A stretch of 57,526 bases of DNA from Viridibacillus sp050279675 (GCF_050279675.1 NZ_JBNNUK010000021.1:1-57526), one strand, 5' to 3'. Shown: positions 1 through 7,449, counted from the stretch's first letter. Notes: a model not told the origin generated them from the letters alone. Numbers and translations are program-made.

Positions 1-161
1 TATCCAAGCATGCCACGCACTTCGTTGAACTGCACGACATCTTCCAAATAATTATCTGCAATAAATTTAGCTCGTAATGGATCACCTGGTAATAGTATTG
101 TCTCTGCAATTTCTACTCCATTAGGCTTAATGTGTGGCGTTTCTTTGTGATTTGTACTCAT
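1..161 (-). CDS. deoD: Purine-nucleoside phosphorylase DeoD (5' part only)
   Basis: This is the first 53 codons of a leftward gene whose 3' end lies beyond the left edge. The peptide holds the hallmark N-terminus of the hexameric, E. coli-type purine nucleoside phosphorylase: ETILLPGDPLRAKFIA followed by a VRGMLG stretch. In the family the GDPLRAK loop helps bind phosphate in the cleavage of purine (deoxy)ribonucleosides to base and (deoxy)ribose-1-phosphate, a cytosolic salvage step. The ATG at 161 has a clear ribosome site (AAAGGAGAC) a few bases upstream, which fixes the start. The N-terminus carries about eight extra residues (MSTNHKET) compared with typical DeoD. The family is firmly identified; completeness cannot be judged. 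Confidence 0.93.
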   Translation of the reverse strand, partial: MSTNHKETPHIKPNGVEIAETILLPGDPLRAKFIADNYLEDVVQFNEVRGMLG

Positions 162-248
162 TGAATAAGTCTCCTTTGTATATGATTAATAAAGTCGTTT
201 TACTCTATTTCTTTAGAAATCTGAATGCGCTTACTTTTCGAGAAAAAA

Positions 249-295
249 TAGACAACTTATATATCTAATGAACATCTCGTATGACAAGTTGTCTA
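249..295. promoter_or_regulatory. Inverted repeat upstream of deoD, possible operator
   Basis: A perfect 10-base inverted repeat (249-258 and 286-295) flanks a 27-base spacer, about 90 bases upstream of the deoD start. The right arm lies in an odd-centred palindrome GACAAGTTGTC (283-293), and the left arm has a degenerate copy of it. On the minus strand an imperfect dyad CTTGT-CAT-ACGAG lies just beside the right arm. Short dyads of this kind are typical of GntR-family operators, but no regulator gene is adjacent. A hairpin in the deoD leader is the alternative. No purine-riboswitch consensus is visible. Confidence 0.4.
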
Positions 296-502
296 ATTGA
301 TATTATATAAAAATACCACACGTTCATTTCTTTTTTCAATAAAATTTTGAGTTTAACAATTTAATATTAAAATATCTGCACTTTTTATACTAGATTTCAT
401 TGAAATCACCTTATTTATGGAAATTCAAATAGTATGGCCATAAAAAATCTATACACAACTTCAAATACTCGTCACTTAGATTTTTTGTTTGGTTTTTACA
501 AC

Positions 503-550
503 AAAAAAAGAGGCTGTCTAATAAGTCCTATTTAGACTTATTAACACCTC
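503..550 (-). terminator. Rho-independent terminator of the amt operon
   Basis: Read leftward, AGGTGTTAATAAGTC pairs imperfectly with its complement (a TAATAAGTC core with a 7-base loop) and is followed by CTCTTTTTTTG. It lies about 200 bases past the exonuclease stop codon with no gene between, so it probably ends the amt transcript. Confidence 0.65.
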
Positions 551-746
551 CATTACATCAATTAAGCACTTTAGCGTTATAGCAATACTTCCATTTACAT
601 GAAGAATCATATTAATTAATACTTATTTATTGATATTTTTTCAAATCTACCAATTTTCTATAAAAAAACTAAGCATTACATCATTATATTACAATGAAAA
701 TTTCTCTAATTTAATTTTCATTGCTTCATTATTATCAAATCGTGAT

Positions 747-1469
747 TTATATCCTTGCAAAACGCTCATAAACATCATTTAATGTTCCACAACCCAATTC
801 CTGAACTTTCGCTACATATAAGCTCCACAGTTCAGCAGTTAGCTTTGCATCCCCTAATGCATGGTGACGGTTGACCACTGAAATACCATTTTGCTCACAT
901 AAATCCTCTAGTTTCATATTTTTAGATTTAGGTTCAACAATTTTATATAGGAAAGAAGTGTCCACAATTCGATGCTTAAAAGGTGTGCGAAATAACTTTG
1001 AGCTGGCATGTTGCATAAAATGTCTTTCATGATTGGCATGATGTGCTACAAGCGTACAATCCCCTTTAAATTGAAGGAAATGGATGAGAACTTCGGATAA
1101 ACTTGGCGCTTCTATTAATTGATCATTTGTGATACCAGTGAGCTGAATAATTTCCTGGGGAATGTTCTGATCAAAATGAACGAGCGAGTAAAATCCCTCA
1201 TCTTTTATAATAGTTTTTCCACTCATTTTAATTGCACCAATTGAAAGTATTCCATCACCTTTTTCAGGAGAGAAGCCTGTTGTTTCAATATCGAAAACTA
1301 CTACATTTAGTTCATGCAAAGGCGTATTTAATGCTTTTTCTTGATTCACCTCTTTTTGCAAATGCCTTAAAAAAGCCATTTGCTGTGAGTTTTGAATATC
1401 ACCTATTCTACCAGTATTTCTTTTACCTTGAATTCCTCTTAATAGTTGGATAAACGGTTCAAAAACCAT
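747..1469 (-). CDS. DEDDh-type 3'-5' exonuclease (DnaQ-like)
   Basis: A 240-residue protein with the three exonuclease motifs of the DnaQ/RNase T superfamily. Motif I is VVFDIETTGF near residue 60, motif II includes VAHHANHERHFM, and motif III is HHALGDAKLTAEL, whose His and Asp mark the DEDDh subgroup. Such enzymes use two metal ions to remove 3' nucleotides from DNA or RNA. The N-terminal 55 residues are basic and unassigned. The ATG at 1469 is preferred over a GTG three codons upstream because AAGGGTG then sits 6 bases ahead. The gene begins 2 bases after the stop of the nucleotidyltransferase-like gene, so the two are surely co-transcribed. The true substrate is unknown. Confidence 0.85.
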   Translation of the reverse strand: MVFEPFIQLLRGIQGKRNTGRIGDIQNSQQMAFLRHLQKEVNQEKALNTPLHELNVVVFDIETTGFSPEKGDGILSIGAIKMSGKTIIKDEGFYSLVHFDQNIPQEIIQLTGITNDQLIEAPSLSEVLIHFLQFKGDCTLVAHHANHERHFMQHASSKLFRTPFKHRIVDTSFLYKIVEPKSKNMKLEDLCEQNGISVVNRHHALGDAKLTAELWSLYVAKVQELGCGTLNDVYERFARI

Positions 1470-1471
1470 TG

Positions 1472-2446
1472 TTAACACCCTTTATCGATAATTGCTATGA
1501 CATAATCATGAAGCTTCTTACCATCCTTTAGAATTCTTTTTATTTCTTTCCGTTGTTCTTTTTGAAGACTTTCTATATTCAAGTAATGTGTGTCGGTATA
1601 GGATTCCACTTGAAATAATGTCAGACGATATTTTAATAACGTTAAGAAATTGTCTTCACAACCCTTTAACGCCTTTGAATAGTCCTTTGTTTGCTTCAAA
1701 CATTTCATTCTATCTAACGTAGAAGTTTCAGAAACCCCTTCTTTTATAGACAACACTCGAATGGCATTCACATAGGGTAAAAACGCTGCATATTTTAGAT
1801 TCACACTTCCTTGGTACATACCATGTTGTTCTACTAAAATTTGACCAAGTGGCCCAATGATATTCTTTACATGCGTTACATTCGCCATAAAACGCTTTAG
1901 AACTGTCTGATTTTTTAATTGATATTGGTAAATAACCATTTTTAATTCTTCTACAAAAAAGTTTCTACCTGTTAAAACCCTTGCATCATAAAATATTTGC
2001 ACGTAACGAATAGCATCCCAGCTTTCGTCTTCCATCCATTTTAGAAGCTGCGCTTTCCATTCATGCATTGACTTACACCAAAGTGAATTTGAGCTCATGA
2101 CATTGCCTTTACAATAGGGGTAACCAACGATGAATAGTCCATAAGATACTTCTTCACCGAGTTTCTTAAAATAGATATCATTTTCTACATTCGATATTGC
2201 ATATATCAATCCATGATCTTGGTCACTAATGACTCCTTGCTCAAATCTGCCACCACTCCCAGTAATAAACCATGAGAACTCACAGGGGGGACTTCCCTTG
2301 TTCACGCGACCGATGGCTATATCAAATACTTTGCACATTACTTGATCATGAAATTTATTCAAAGAAACAGTATCATCTAGAAAAGAGGAGATATTTTTAA
2401 CCTTCCATTCCTTTATAGATGCATATGTTCCAATATCTGTTTCCAC
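1472..2446 (-). CDS. GlnD-like nucleotidyltransferase-domain protein (DUF294 family)
   Basis: The N-terminal half has a nucleotidyltransferase signature GSGGRFEQGVISDQDHGLIY. It is the G-S-x-G-R-x-E...D-Q-D pattern of DUF294 proteins, which resemble the uridylyltransferase domain of GlnD. The C-terminal half (RVLTGRNFFVEELK onward) is the helical DUF294 C-terminal region. No CBS, cyclic-nucleotide or ACT sensor domain is present, unlike many relatives. An ATG at 2500 opens the frame, but the GTG at 2446 has a far better ribosome site (AAGGGAAG, 7 bases ahead) and matches the usual family N-terminus, so it is preferred. The gene lies between amt and the exonuclease gene. A role in nucleotidylating a nitrogen-signalling partner is an inference; no target is visible here. 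Confidence 0.8.
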   Translation of the reverse strand: METDIGTYASIKEWKVKNISSFLDDTVSLNKFHDQVMCKVFDIAIGRVNKGSPPCEFSWFITGSGGRFEQGVISDQDHGLIYAISNVENDIYFKKLGEEVSYGLFIVGYPYCKGNVMSSNSLWCKSMHEWKAQLLKWMEDESWDAIRYVQIFYDARVLTGRNFFVEELKMVIYQYQLKNQTVLKRFMANVTHVKNIIGPLGQILVEQHGMYQGSVNLKYAAFLPYVNAIRVLSIKEGVSETSTLDRMKCLKQTKDYSKALKGCEDNFLTLLKYRLTLFQVESYTDTHYLNIESLQKEQRKEIKRILKDGKKLHDYVIAIIDKGC

Positions 2447-2505
2447 AGCAACACTTCCCTTTTTACACCAAAAACGCCTTATAAGGGGCTTTTGCCACAT
2501 TAACG

Positions 2506-3786
2506 TTACTTAGTTTCTACTACTGGACGTAGGTTTGAGCCTTCTAAAACCATTTGCTCAGGATACCCGTAGTTACCATGTTCACTCATATCAAGTCCCA
2601 TGATTTCCTCTTCCTCGCTAACACGAATACCACCCATCACTTTTTTCATGATATATAAGATGACAAACGATACAGCAAATGCATAAGCACCAGATGTTGC
2701 AACCCCCATTAACTGTACACCTAACTGTTCAAAACCACCGCCATAAAGTAAGCCTGGCTTACCTACTGTTGCAAGTTCAGGTGTAGCAAATAGCCCCGTT
2801 GATAAGGTGCCCCATATACCTGCTGTTCCATGTACGGATAATGCGAAGATTGGATCATCAATTTTTTTCTTTTCAAAAAATCTAGTACTATAAAATACTA
2901 TGACGCCAGCTACGAACCCAATGACTACAGATGCCCAAACATCTACAAATGCACATGCAGCTGTAATTGCTACTAACCCAGCTAGCGCACCATTTAAAAT
3001 CGTTGTGATATCAGGTTTACCTAACATTACCCACGAAATTAGAGTCGCTGCGACTGCACCTGCTGCTGCAGCAAGATTCGTGTTTAAAGCAACAAATCCG
3101 AAGAAGGCACCATCAACTGATACAGTACTACCTGCATTAAATCCAAACCAACCAACCCAAAGGATTAATACAGCTAAAGCAGTATACACTTGGTTATGAC
3201 CAGCAAGATTATTCGCAGAACCATCTTTTTTATATTTCCCAATTCTTGGTTTCAGTAAGATAGTTGCTGCAAGAGCTGCCATTGCACCGGTTAAATGGAC
3301 AACTGTTGAACCAGCAAAATCTTGTTTCCCATGTTCAGCTAACCAACCGCCCCCCCAAATCCAGTGTGCAATGACAGGATAAACTAATACTCCGAATAGA
3401 ATTGTGAAGATGACGTATGCTGAAAACTTCGCACGTTCTGCAAATCCACCGAGTGCGATTGTAACTGATATACCTGCAAATGCTAGTTGGAAGACGAAAA
3501 ATACAGTTGTAGCAAGCCCTGAATCTTTAACTAATTCTCCTGAATAGAAAAAATCTGACATTCCAACAAAGAAATTCGCATCACTACCAAAGATAAACCC
3601 ATAGCCTGCTGCCCAGAAAACTAATGATGCTAAACCAAAAGTAAAGACTGTTTTTCCTGCTACGTGACCTGCGTTTTTCATTCTTGTTGAACCTGCCTCA
3701 AGTAAGATAAATCCACCAATCATAAAGATTACTAAAATTGCTCCTAGCATCGTCCACAAGCTGTTCATCAAATACATAACATCCAT
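2506..3786 (-). CDS. amt: Ammonium transporter (Amt family)
   Basis: A 426-residue, very hydrophobic protein of the Amt/MEP/Rh family, with about 11 membrane spans, which conducts ammonium across the cytoplasmic membrane. Family motifs include FQLAFAGISVTIALGGFAER, DFAGSTVVHLTGA with the first pore histidine, LILWVGWFGFNAGST, and SVHGTAGIWGTL with the second pore histidine. The short cytoplasmic tail ends in a region where PII proteins normally dock. A TTG at 3792 is possible, but AGGGGAG lies 7 bases before the ATG at 3786, which decides the start. In B. subtilis amt is followed by the PII gene glnK; here no glnK follows, and the next gene is the GlnD-like one. Confidence 0.96.
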   Translation of the reverse strand: MDVMYLMNSLWTMLGAILVIFMIGGFILLEAGSTRMKNAGHVAGKTVFTFGLASLVFWAAGYGFIFGSDANFFVGMSDFFYSGELVKDSGLATTVFFVFQLAFAGISVTIALGGFAERAKFSAYVIFTILFGVLVYPVIAHWIWGGGWLAEHGKQDFAGSTVVHLTGAMAALAATILLKPRIGKYKKDGSANNLAGHNQVYTALAVLILWVGWFGFNAGSTVSVDGAFFGFVALNTNLAAAAGAVAATLISWVMLGKPDITTILNGALAGLVAITAACAFVDVWASVVIGFVAGVIVFYSTRFFEKKKIDDPIFALSVHGTAGIWGTLSTGLFATPELATVGKPGLLYGGGFEQLGVQLMGVATSGAYAFAVSFVILYIMKKVMGGIRVSEEEEIMGLDMSEHGNYGYPEQMVLEGSNLRPVVETK

Positions 3787-3865
3787 CTTCAATCTCCCCT
3801 TTTCACCATGTTAGATTTCTTAATATTTATATGTCAGAAAACTTAACACGTTATTTATATTCTTT

Positions 3866-3893
3866 ATTTTAACCTGTTCCCACCCCTTGTCAA
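3866..3893 (-). promoter_or_regulatory. Sigma-A promoter of the amt operon
   Basis: On the minus strand a perfect TTGACA (3888-3893) and a TAAAAT (3866-3871) are separated by 16 bases, predicting a start near 3859 and a leader of about 70 bases before the amt ATG. Confidence 0.7.
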
Positions 3894-3920
3894 CAGAATT
3901 TTCAGAATAAATAGAAATTA

Positions 3921-3937
3921 CGTTATAAAAACTAACA
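3921..3937 (-). promoter_or_regulatory. TnrA/GlnR-like nitrogen box
   Basis: The minus strand reads TGTTAGTTTTTATAACG, which matches the TnrA/GlnR consensus TGTNANATTTTNTNACA except at two positions (7 and 17). It is centred about 70 bases upstream of the predicted transcription start. That is further than the roughly -49 spacing known for the B. subtilis amt promoter, so either the start or the role differs. Nitrogen-limited activation of amt is known in Bacillus; its use here is inferred. Confidence 0.5.
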
Positions 3938-3989
3938 TGAAAAGGGTTTCAATATCGCTAAAAGACCACTTGTATCCATATTCATTAGA

Positions 3990-4034
3990 AAATAAAAAGA
4001 ATACATTTTGAGAAGACATGTTCAAAATGAATTC
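3990..4034 (-). terminator. Terminator separating the 4-kb small genes from amt
   Basis: A 13-bp hairpin with one mismatch (3999-4011 and 4022-4034) is followed, reading leftward, by TTTTTATTTT. It ends transcription from the small leftward frames at 4086-4644 before the amt promoter. Confidence 0.65.
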
Positions 4035-4085
4035 TTGCAAAAAATCTATGTATTTTTAAGCGTTACTTTGCCTTCTCTATTTTCT

Positions 4086-4289
4086 TCATGAGGATAGTTT
4101 GTCCTCCGTAACAACCTTAAACAATATTGCTGAATTTTCTTTTGTCAATTTAGCATACAGATTATTCCCCTGAACTATTTCTACTTGATCTTTATTAGGA
4201 CTTATCCAAAGTTGATACACCATGGCTTTTGCCTCTATTTTAGGATTTTTATACTGATAAAAAAATGCGTAAGCAGCTGGAAGATCCAT
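4086..4289 (-). CDS. Unrecognised small frame, perhaps a gene fragment
   Basis: A 67-residue frame (MDLPAAYAFF... to EDKLSS) that I do not recognise. The open frame continues upstream without a start codon for about 22 more codons until a stop near 4355 (FVGKYKNLKETNWEDDKVE), so the visible ATG may not be a true start. No convincing ribosome site precedes it. The composition is protein-like and the terminator at 3990-4034 follows it, so it was probably once part of a longer gene. It lies in a stretch of decayed genes. Confidence 0.3.
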   Translation of the reverse strand: MDLPAAYAFFYQYKNPKIEAKAMVYQLWISPNKDQVEIVQGNNLYAKLTKENSAILFKVVTEDKLSS

Positions 4290-4329
4290 CTCTACTTTAT
4301 CATCTTCCCAATTTGTTTCTTTTAAATTC

Positions 4330-4644
4330 TTATACTTCCCTACGAATTATCGGAATTGCTGCAAGTACATTATCTATTATAAAAGTACGGTTAGCGCGTT
4401 TAACAAAGCAATAAGCTAGGAAATTTTCGGATGATATTTTAATGATCTTCACACGTCGTTTTGTAATGTCTCCACTACTCGACATATATATCATGTTCAC
4501 CAATTGATTACGCTGCATTGCTTTCATTAATAACTCTTTAACATTGTTCACTCCTTTTACATCAATAAGAACATTCTTTTCTACTGAGAAAAAAATAACC
4601 AGGGGACCGAATTCACGGTTACCTAGTTTTAAGTGTAGTATCAT
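4330..4644 (-). CDS. Small WYL-like domain protein
   Basis: Residues from about 36 to 104 (KELLMKAMQRN...MIYMSSSGDITKRRVKIIKI...AYCFVKRANRTFIIDNVLAAIPIIR) resemble the short WYL-type proteins of Bacillales. Those are roughly 70 residues long, with a beta-rich fold and a conserved R-x-F run near the end. The first 35 residues are not typical and lack a ribosome site. A good site (AAAAGGAG) does sit at the start of the conserved part, but its ATG is out of frame and reaches a stop after five codons. This hints at a frameshift near the true start. Related WYL domains sense nucleotides or nucleic acid; function here is unknown. Confidence 0.45.
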   Translation of the reverse strand: MILHLKLGNREFGPLVIFFSVEKNVLIDVKGVNNVKELLMKAMQRNQLVNMIYMSSSGDITKRRVKIIKISSENFLAYCFVKRANRTFIIDNVLAAIPIIRREV

Positions 4645-4714
4645 GGTTATGGAGTTATGAAAGTTAATATGAATAATTAGCTAAAATAAGGTTACTTAGA
4701 CTTATTTTATTGGT

Positions 4715-5063
4715 TTATTCATTAAGTTTAAACATAAAAAATTGAACGTAAAAATCTTCATTATCAATATTTTTTTCTTCTTCAAACTCAATATTTAGCG
4801 CTTATCAAAAGGTTCTTCTAAAATATAACTGAAGGTTCATTCTTTGCTAATTTAACAACAATGCATTTCCTTTTATCCAATTAATCAACATCTACGTTAG
4901 TCTATACGCCTTCCAATTTAAATCGAATGACTTAATTTCGAAATCGTCATTTGATGATATGTCTAACCCATCTGTAAACTCGCAAAGATTGAGTAATAAT
5001 GCTGAGTATATGACAAATATTTCAATTGCTCTTTTTCACAATCATGCTTCCTTCAATAAAATA
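4715..5063 (-). pseudogene. Decayed gene with several frameshifts and stops
   Basis: Reading leftward, three protein-like segments occur in different frames: KRAIEIFVIYSALLLNLCEFTDG...KSFDLNWKAYRLT ending in TAG, then CIVVKLAKNEPSV, then NIEFEEEKNIDNEDFYVQFFMFKLNE ending in TAA at 4715. Together they look like one protein of about 110 residues broken by at least two frameshifts. A possible old start is an ATG near 5053 behind AAGGAAG. The family is not recognised. The neighbouring frames at 4086-4644 suggest the whole stretch is decaying. Confidence 0.5.
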
Positions 5064-5086
5064 CTATTACTAAATATTTGATATAT

Positions 5087-5125
5087 AAAAGGGAACACCT
5101 GCTAACCAGGAAGTTCCCTTTTTAT
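5087..5125 (-). terminator. Strong terminator downstream of cwlJ
   Basis: A 10-bp perfect stem AAAAGGGAAC/GTTCCCTTTT with a 16-base loop. T-rich sequence follows on both strands, so it can work in both directions. It lies about 200 bases past the cwlJ stop. Confidence 0.65.
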
Positions 5126-5324
5126 TTTTAGATAAAATACACCTAATCAACGTTTGAGAAAAATAGTATACGGTTAGCGATTGAAGCTTTTTTCAACCGA
5201 TAACTGTTCCCTTACCTAAAAGAGTTGCACCGAATGCATATGGTTAGCTACCATCCAGTATCTACGACTAAAAATGGGCTAAATCTCAATTATACTCCAA
5301 GATTAACAATATCCACCATTCAAC

Positions 5325-5765
5325 CTAATCTATATAAACACTTTCACATGTTCCAGCAGCTGGTTCATAAAAACAATGATTTTTAAATTGACCAGTAAAA
5401 GGTTGACCGTACCATGTTGGAGGACATTCAGCAAACGGATTAAAATACCAAAGGGCAAAATGCGCTGGATGTTGTCTCCAATAATCCAAATTCATTTTTG
5501 CTAATCTTTTTTCATTTGATCTCGCTCTTTGATAAAATAAATTCCCTTTTTGAACAGCTTCAAAAGAATAATTTCCTCCTTGCACCTGATAAATGACATC
5601 TTCAATTGTTCTTACATCTCTAAAGTCTAAACAATCTGCTACAGCACGATTAACAATTACATTGCCAACATATAACATCCCTTGGTTTCCTTCGCCCTCG
5701 GCTTCCGCTCTCATCATCCTTGCCATTAAATCAATGTCTGCCTCTCGATATTTAACTCTTGGCAT
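5325..5765 (-). CDS. cwlJ: Spore cortex-lytic hydrolase CwlJ
   Basis: A 146-residue protein matching B. subtilis CwlJ over its length. It has DIDLMARMMRAEAEGEGNQGMLYVGNVIVNR with the catalytic Glu of the SleB/CwlJ hydrolase_2 fold, and a C-terminal SLWYF-like segment ALWYFNPFAECPPTWYGQPF...HCFYEPAAGTCE. CwlJ degrades muramic-lactam peptidoglycan in the spore cortex during germination, typically triggered by Ca-dipicolinate, and lacks a signal peptide as here. The GGGGTGG site precedes the ATG at 5765. Its usual partner gerQ is not adjacent. The gene is good evidence that the organism makes endospores. Confidence 0.93.
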   Translation of the reverse strand: MPRVKYREADIDLMARMMRAEAEGEGNQGMLYVGNVIVNRAVADCLDFRDVRTIEDVIYQVQGGNYSFEAVQKGNLFYQRARSNEKRLAKMNLDYWRQHPAHFALWYFNPFAECPPTWYGQPFTGQFKNHCFYEPAAGTCESVYID

Positions 5766-5916
5766 TTTTCCACCCCGTAAATATTATATGAAAAAAAGCA
5801 TTTATTGTTGTCATTATTTATAACAATAAGCATTACTCATTACAAAGAAATTCTCCAGAACATTAAACGATTCGATTTAGTAATTGTTCAATTCACTAGT
5901 CTCCTTGGTTGAATGA

Positions 5917-5958
5917 GAAAAAAACCGCCTGAGCAGCCACACACTCTTTAACTCAAGC
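5917..5958 (-). terminator. Terminator of the 48-codon gene
   Basis: Reading leftward, GCTTGAGT pairs with GCTCAGGC (two G-U pairs) around a 16-base loop, followed by GGTTTTTTTC. It sits about 40 bases after the small gene at 5998-6144. Confidence 0.6.
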
Positions 5959-5997
5959 ACTTGTTAGTTGAATAGAAATCACTTCCGACTCAATCAA

Positions 5998-6144
5998 TTA
6001 ATATAGACTTTTCACTAAACGAACTATCATTCTTGGAATAAAAGTTAAGATGTTTAAAACCAATTCAGATAAGATTGAATCACGAATTTCATCCACTATT
6101 CTTTTGAAAAATCCTTCTTTACCTTTCTTTTTTTCTTTTTTCAT
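5998..6144 (-). CDS. Small basic, amphipathic peptide (48 aa)
   Basis: A short leftward gene of 48 codons. The product begins MKKEKKKGKEGFFKRIVDE, then runs through a hydrophobic amphipathic helix, LSELVLNILTFIPRMIVRLVKSLY. A ribosome site AGAGGG lies 8-9 bases before the ATG and a terminator follows, so this is a real transcription unit. The basic head and IPRMIVRLVK tail suggest binding to the inner membrane surface. It lies just downstream of the Ser/Gly/Cys-rich gene at 6523-6729, with which it may be functionally paired. The family is not recognised; function unknown. Confidence 0.6.
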   Translation of the reverse strand: MKKEKKKGKEGFFKRIVDEIRDSILSELVLNILTFIPRMIVRLVKSLY

Positions 6145-6384
6145 CTTTTATACCCTCTTTAACTCTCAAAAATTATACAAGTATATTCCTCTAAATAGTT
6201 CCTCAATTATTCTACCTATACCCTTTATACCTCAAGAAAAAAACTTATTTTTCTTTATGTAACTAAACTGTACAACCAACAGCAATCAAGAAATAAATGC
6301 TCAATAATATGGCGGCTTTTTTATGTCCTATTCAAGCCCTCCATTTCTTATAATCATCTTACCATTAATAATCCAATCATTTTT

Positions 6385-6410
6385 TTAAACTAACCTGCCC
6401 GTTAGTTTAA
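6385..6410. promoter_or_regulatory. Perfect 10-bp palindrome, possible TetR-type operator
   Basis: TTAAACTAAC - 6 bases - GTTAGTTTAA. There is no T-run on the minus strand after it, so it is not a usual terminator for the gene at 6523. Palindromes with CTAAC/GTTAG halves and short spacers are common TetR-family operators, and a TetR gene lies at 6767-7357. It would sit about 240 bases upstream of the 48-codon gene. Confidence 0.4.
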
Positions 6411-6454
6411 TTACATTACTTCACATTCTTTTCATCGATTTCAATATAATTATC

Positions 6455-6496
6455 CAATAAAAAATCACCTCAAAGAAAAACTAAAGAGGTGATTTT
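6455..6496 (-). terminator. Terminator of the Ser/Gly/Cys-rich gene
   Basis: An 11-bp perfect stem AAAATCACCTC/GAGGTGATTTT (6461-6471, 6486-6496). Reading leftward it is followed by TTTATTGG, 27 bases after the stop codon. Confidence 0.7.
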
Positions 6497-6522
6497 ATAG
6501 AACAACACAATAATTAATATTT

Positions 6523-6729
6523 TTAGTCCCCACCGCCACAAGAAGACCCTGAATCACCAGAATCCGAACTAGACGAAGAACTTCCACATGAATTTGATGA
6601 ATCACCAAATACAGAAGAAAAAAAACCTGTATTTGTTATATCATTATTGCTATCAACTCGTGAATAATCAGCTTCCTTCTTAAGACTATTACTTTTATGT
6701 CCTTTACGTTTTTTATTGAATAGCCACAT
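6523..6729 (-). CDS. Small Ser/Gly/Cys-rich protein
   Basis: A 68-residue protein with a basic head (MWLFNKKRKGHKSN), an acidic middle, and a low-complexity tail dominated by Ser, Asp, Gly and Cys, ending SSCGGGD. A perfect AAGGAGG six bases before the ATG at 6729 decides the start; the ten codons upstream are not part of the gene. Similar short proteins with Ser/Gly/Cys-rich tails occur in many Bacillales without known function. The two spaced cysteines could bind metal or form disulfides, which is only inference. No signal peptide is seen. Confidence 0.7.
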   Translation of the reverse strand: MWLFNKKRKGHKSNSLKKEADYSRVDSNNDITNTGFFSSVFGDSSNSCGSSSSSSDSGDSGSSCGGGD

Positions 6730-6766
6730 ACAAGACCTCCTTAAAAATGAATTCTTCAAAAATAAT

Positions 6767-7357
6767 CTAGTTTTTCTCTTCTAAATAAGGTCCACAAATT
6801 GAGATTTTCAAAAGAATTTCTGTGAGCTCTTCTGGCGTGTGTTTATCTAGCCCTTCCAACCACGAGGTGATTACTTCTAAAAAAGCCCCCGTAGCATACT
6901 GAATCAATATATCTTTAGGTACAATTACTACCATACCTGATTCCTGTGCCGCTCCTATACCTTCTTCTACAAAAGATCGAATAATCTGCTTAAATTCTTT
7001 CGCAAATTTTGTCTTACGGTTTTGCAATAAGAACATTTCATAGTAAGAATGATTATCCTTAATATGTTTAAATAATGACACCATGTTTCCAGGTAAGTTG
7101 GTTGAACTTAAATCTCGAATGGCCATTTTTTGCTGAACTGCAATACGAGATGTTAAATCACTTAACATCTCTTCAGAAAATTTATCCATTAGTTCATTAA
7201 TAGACGAATAATGTTTGTAAAATGTCGGACGTGTAATATTAGCACTTTCACAGAGAGTTTTAATAGAAATTGTTTCTGAAGAAGTGAGCATATTAAAGAA
7301 TGCATTTTTAATGCTTTCTAAGCTTCTTATTTCTCTTGGATCTAATCCTTCTTTCAT
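6767..7357 (-). CDS. TetR/AcrR-family transcriptional regulator
   Basis: A 196-residue protein with an N-terminal helix-turn-helix (ISIKTLCESANITRPTFYKHYSSINELMDKFSEEML, about residues 34-68) in the TetR arrangement, and a variable C-terminal ligand and dimer domain. TetR proteins are dimeric repressors released by small ligands. It lies between the Ser/Gly/Cys-rich gene and the short-chain dehydrogenase, in the same direction. Candidate operators are the palindromes at 8279-8306, upstream of the dehydrogenase, and 6385-6410. The dehydrogenase is its most likely target, by proximity only. Confidence 0.88.
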   Translation of the reverse strand: MKEGLDPREIRSLESIKNAFFNMLTSSETISIKTLCESANITRPTFYKHYSSINELMDKFSEEMLSDLTSRIAVQQKMAIRDLSSTNLPGNMVSLFKHIKDNHSYYEMFLLQNRKTKFAKEFKQIIRSFVEEGIGAAQESGMVVIVPKDILIQYATGAFLEVITSWLEGLDKHTPEELTEILLKISICGPYLEEKN

Positions 7358-7449
7358 TAGTTACACTACCCCCGATCAATGTACGTATTCCAATATTATA
7401 CAAAAAATAATGTGGAAATGCGAAATAACTTGATTTAAACAAAATTACT

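Larger units (their letters stand above)
162..746. other. Intergenic region between deoD and the exonuclease gene
   Basis: AT-rich stretch of 585 bases without a credible open frame on either strand. It holds the deoD leader and operator-like repeat (249-295), the leftward terminator (503-550), and an 11-bp hairpin at 692-702/713-723 with a 10-base loop. That hairpin lies in the 3' trailer of the exonuclease gene but has no T-run, so it could be a transcript-end stabiliser. Confidence 0.6.

Noticed and set aside
162..746. Possible purine riboswitch before deoD
   Set aside because: The inverted repeat does not have the purine-riboswitch core sequence; only operator-like dyads are seen.
6050..6262. 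70-codon plus-strand frame
   Set aside because: It lies opposite the real 48-codon gene at 5998-6144 and has no ribosome site; its Phe/Ser/Ile-rich product is typical of an antisense shadow.
6385..6410. Palindrome as a terminator
   Set aside because: No T-run follows on the minus strand, and a proper terminator for the gene at 6523 already exists at 6455-6496.
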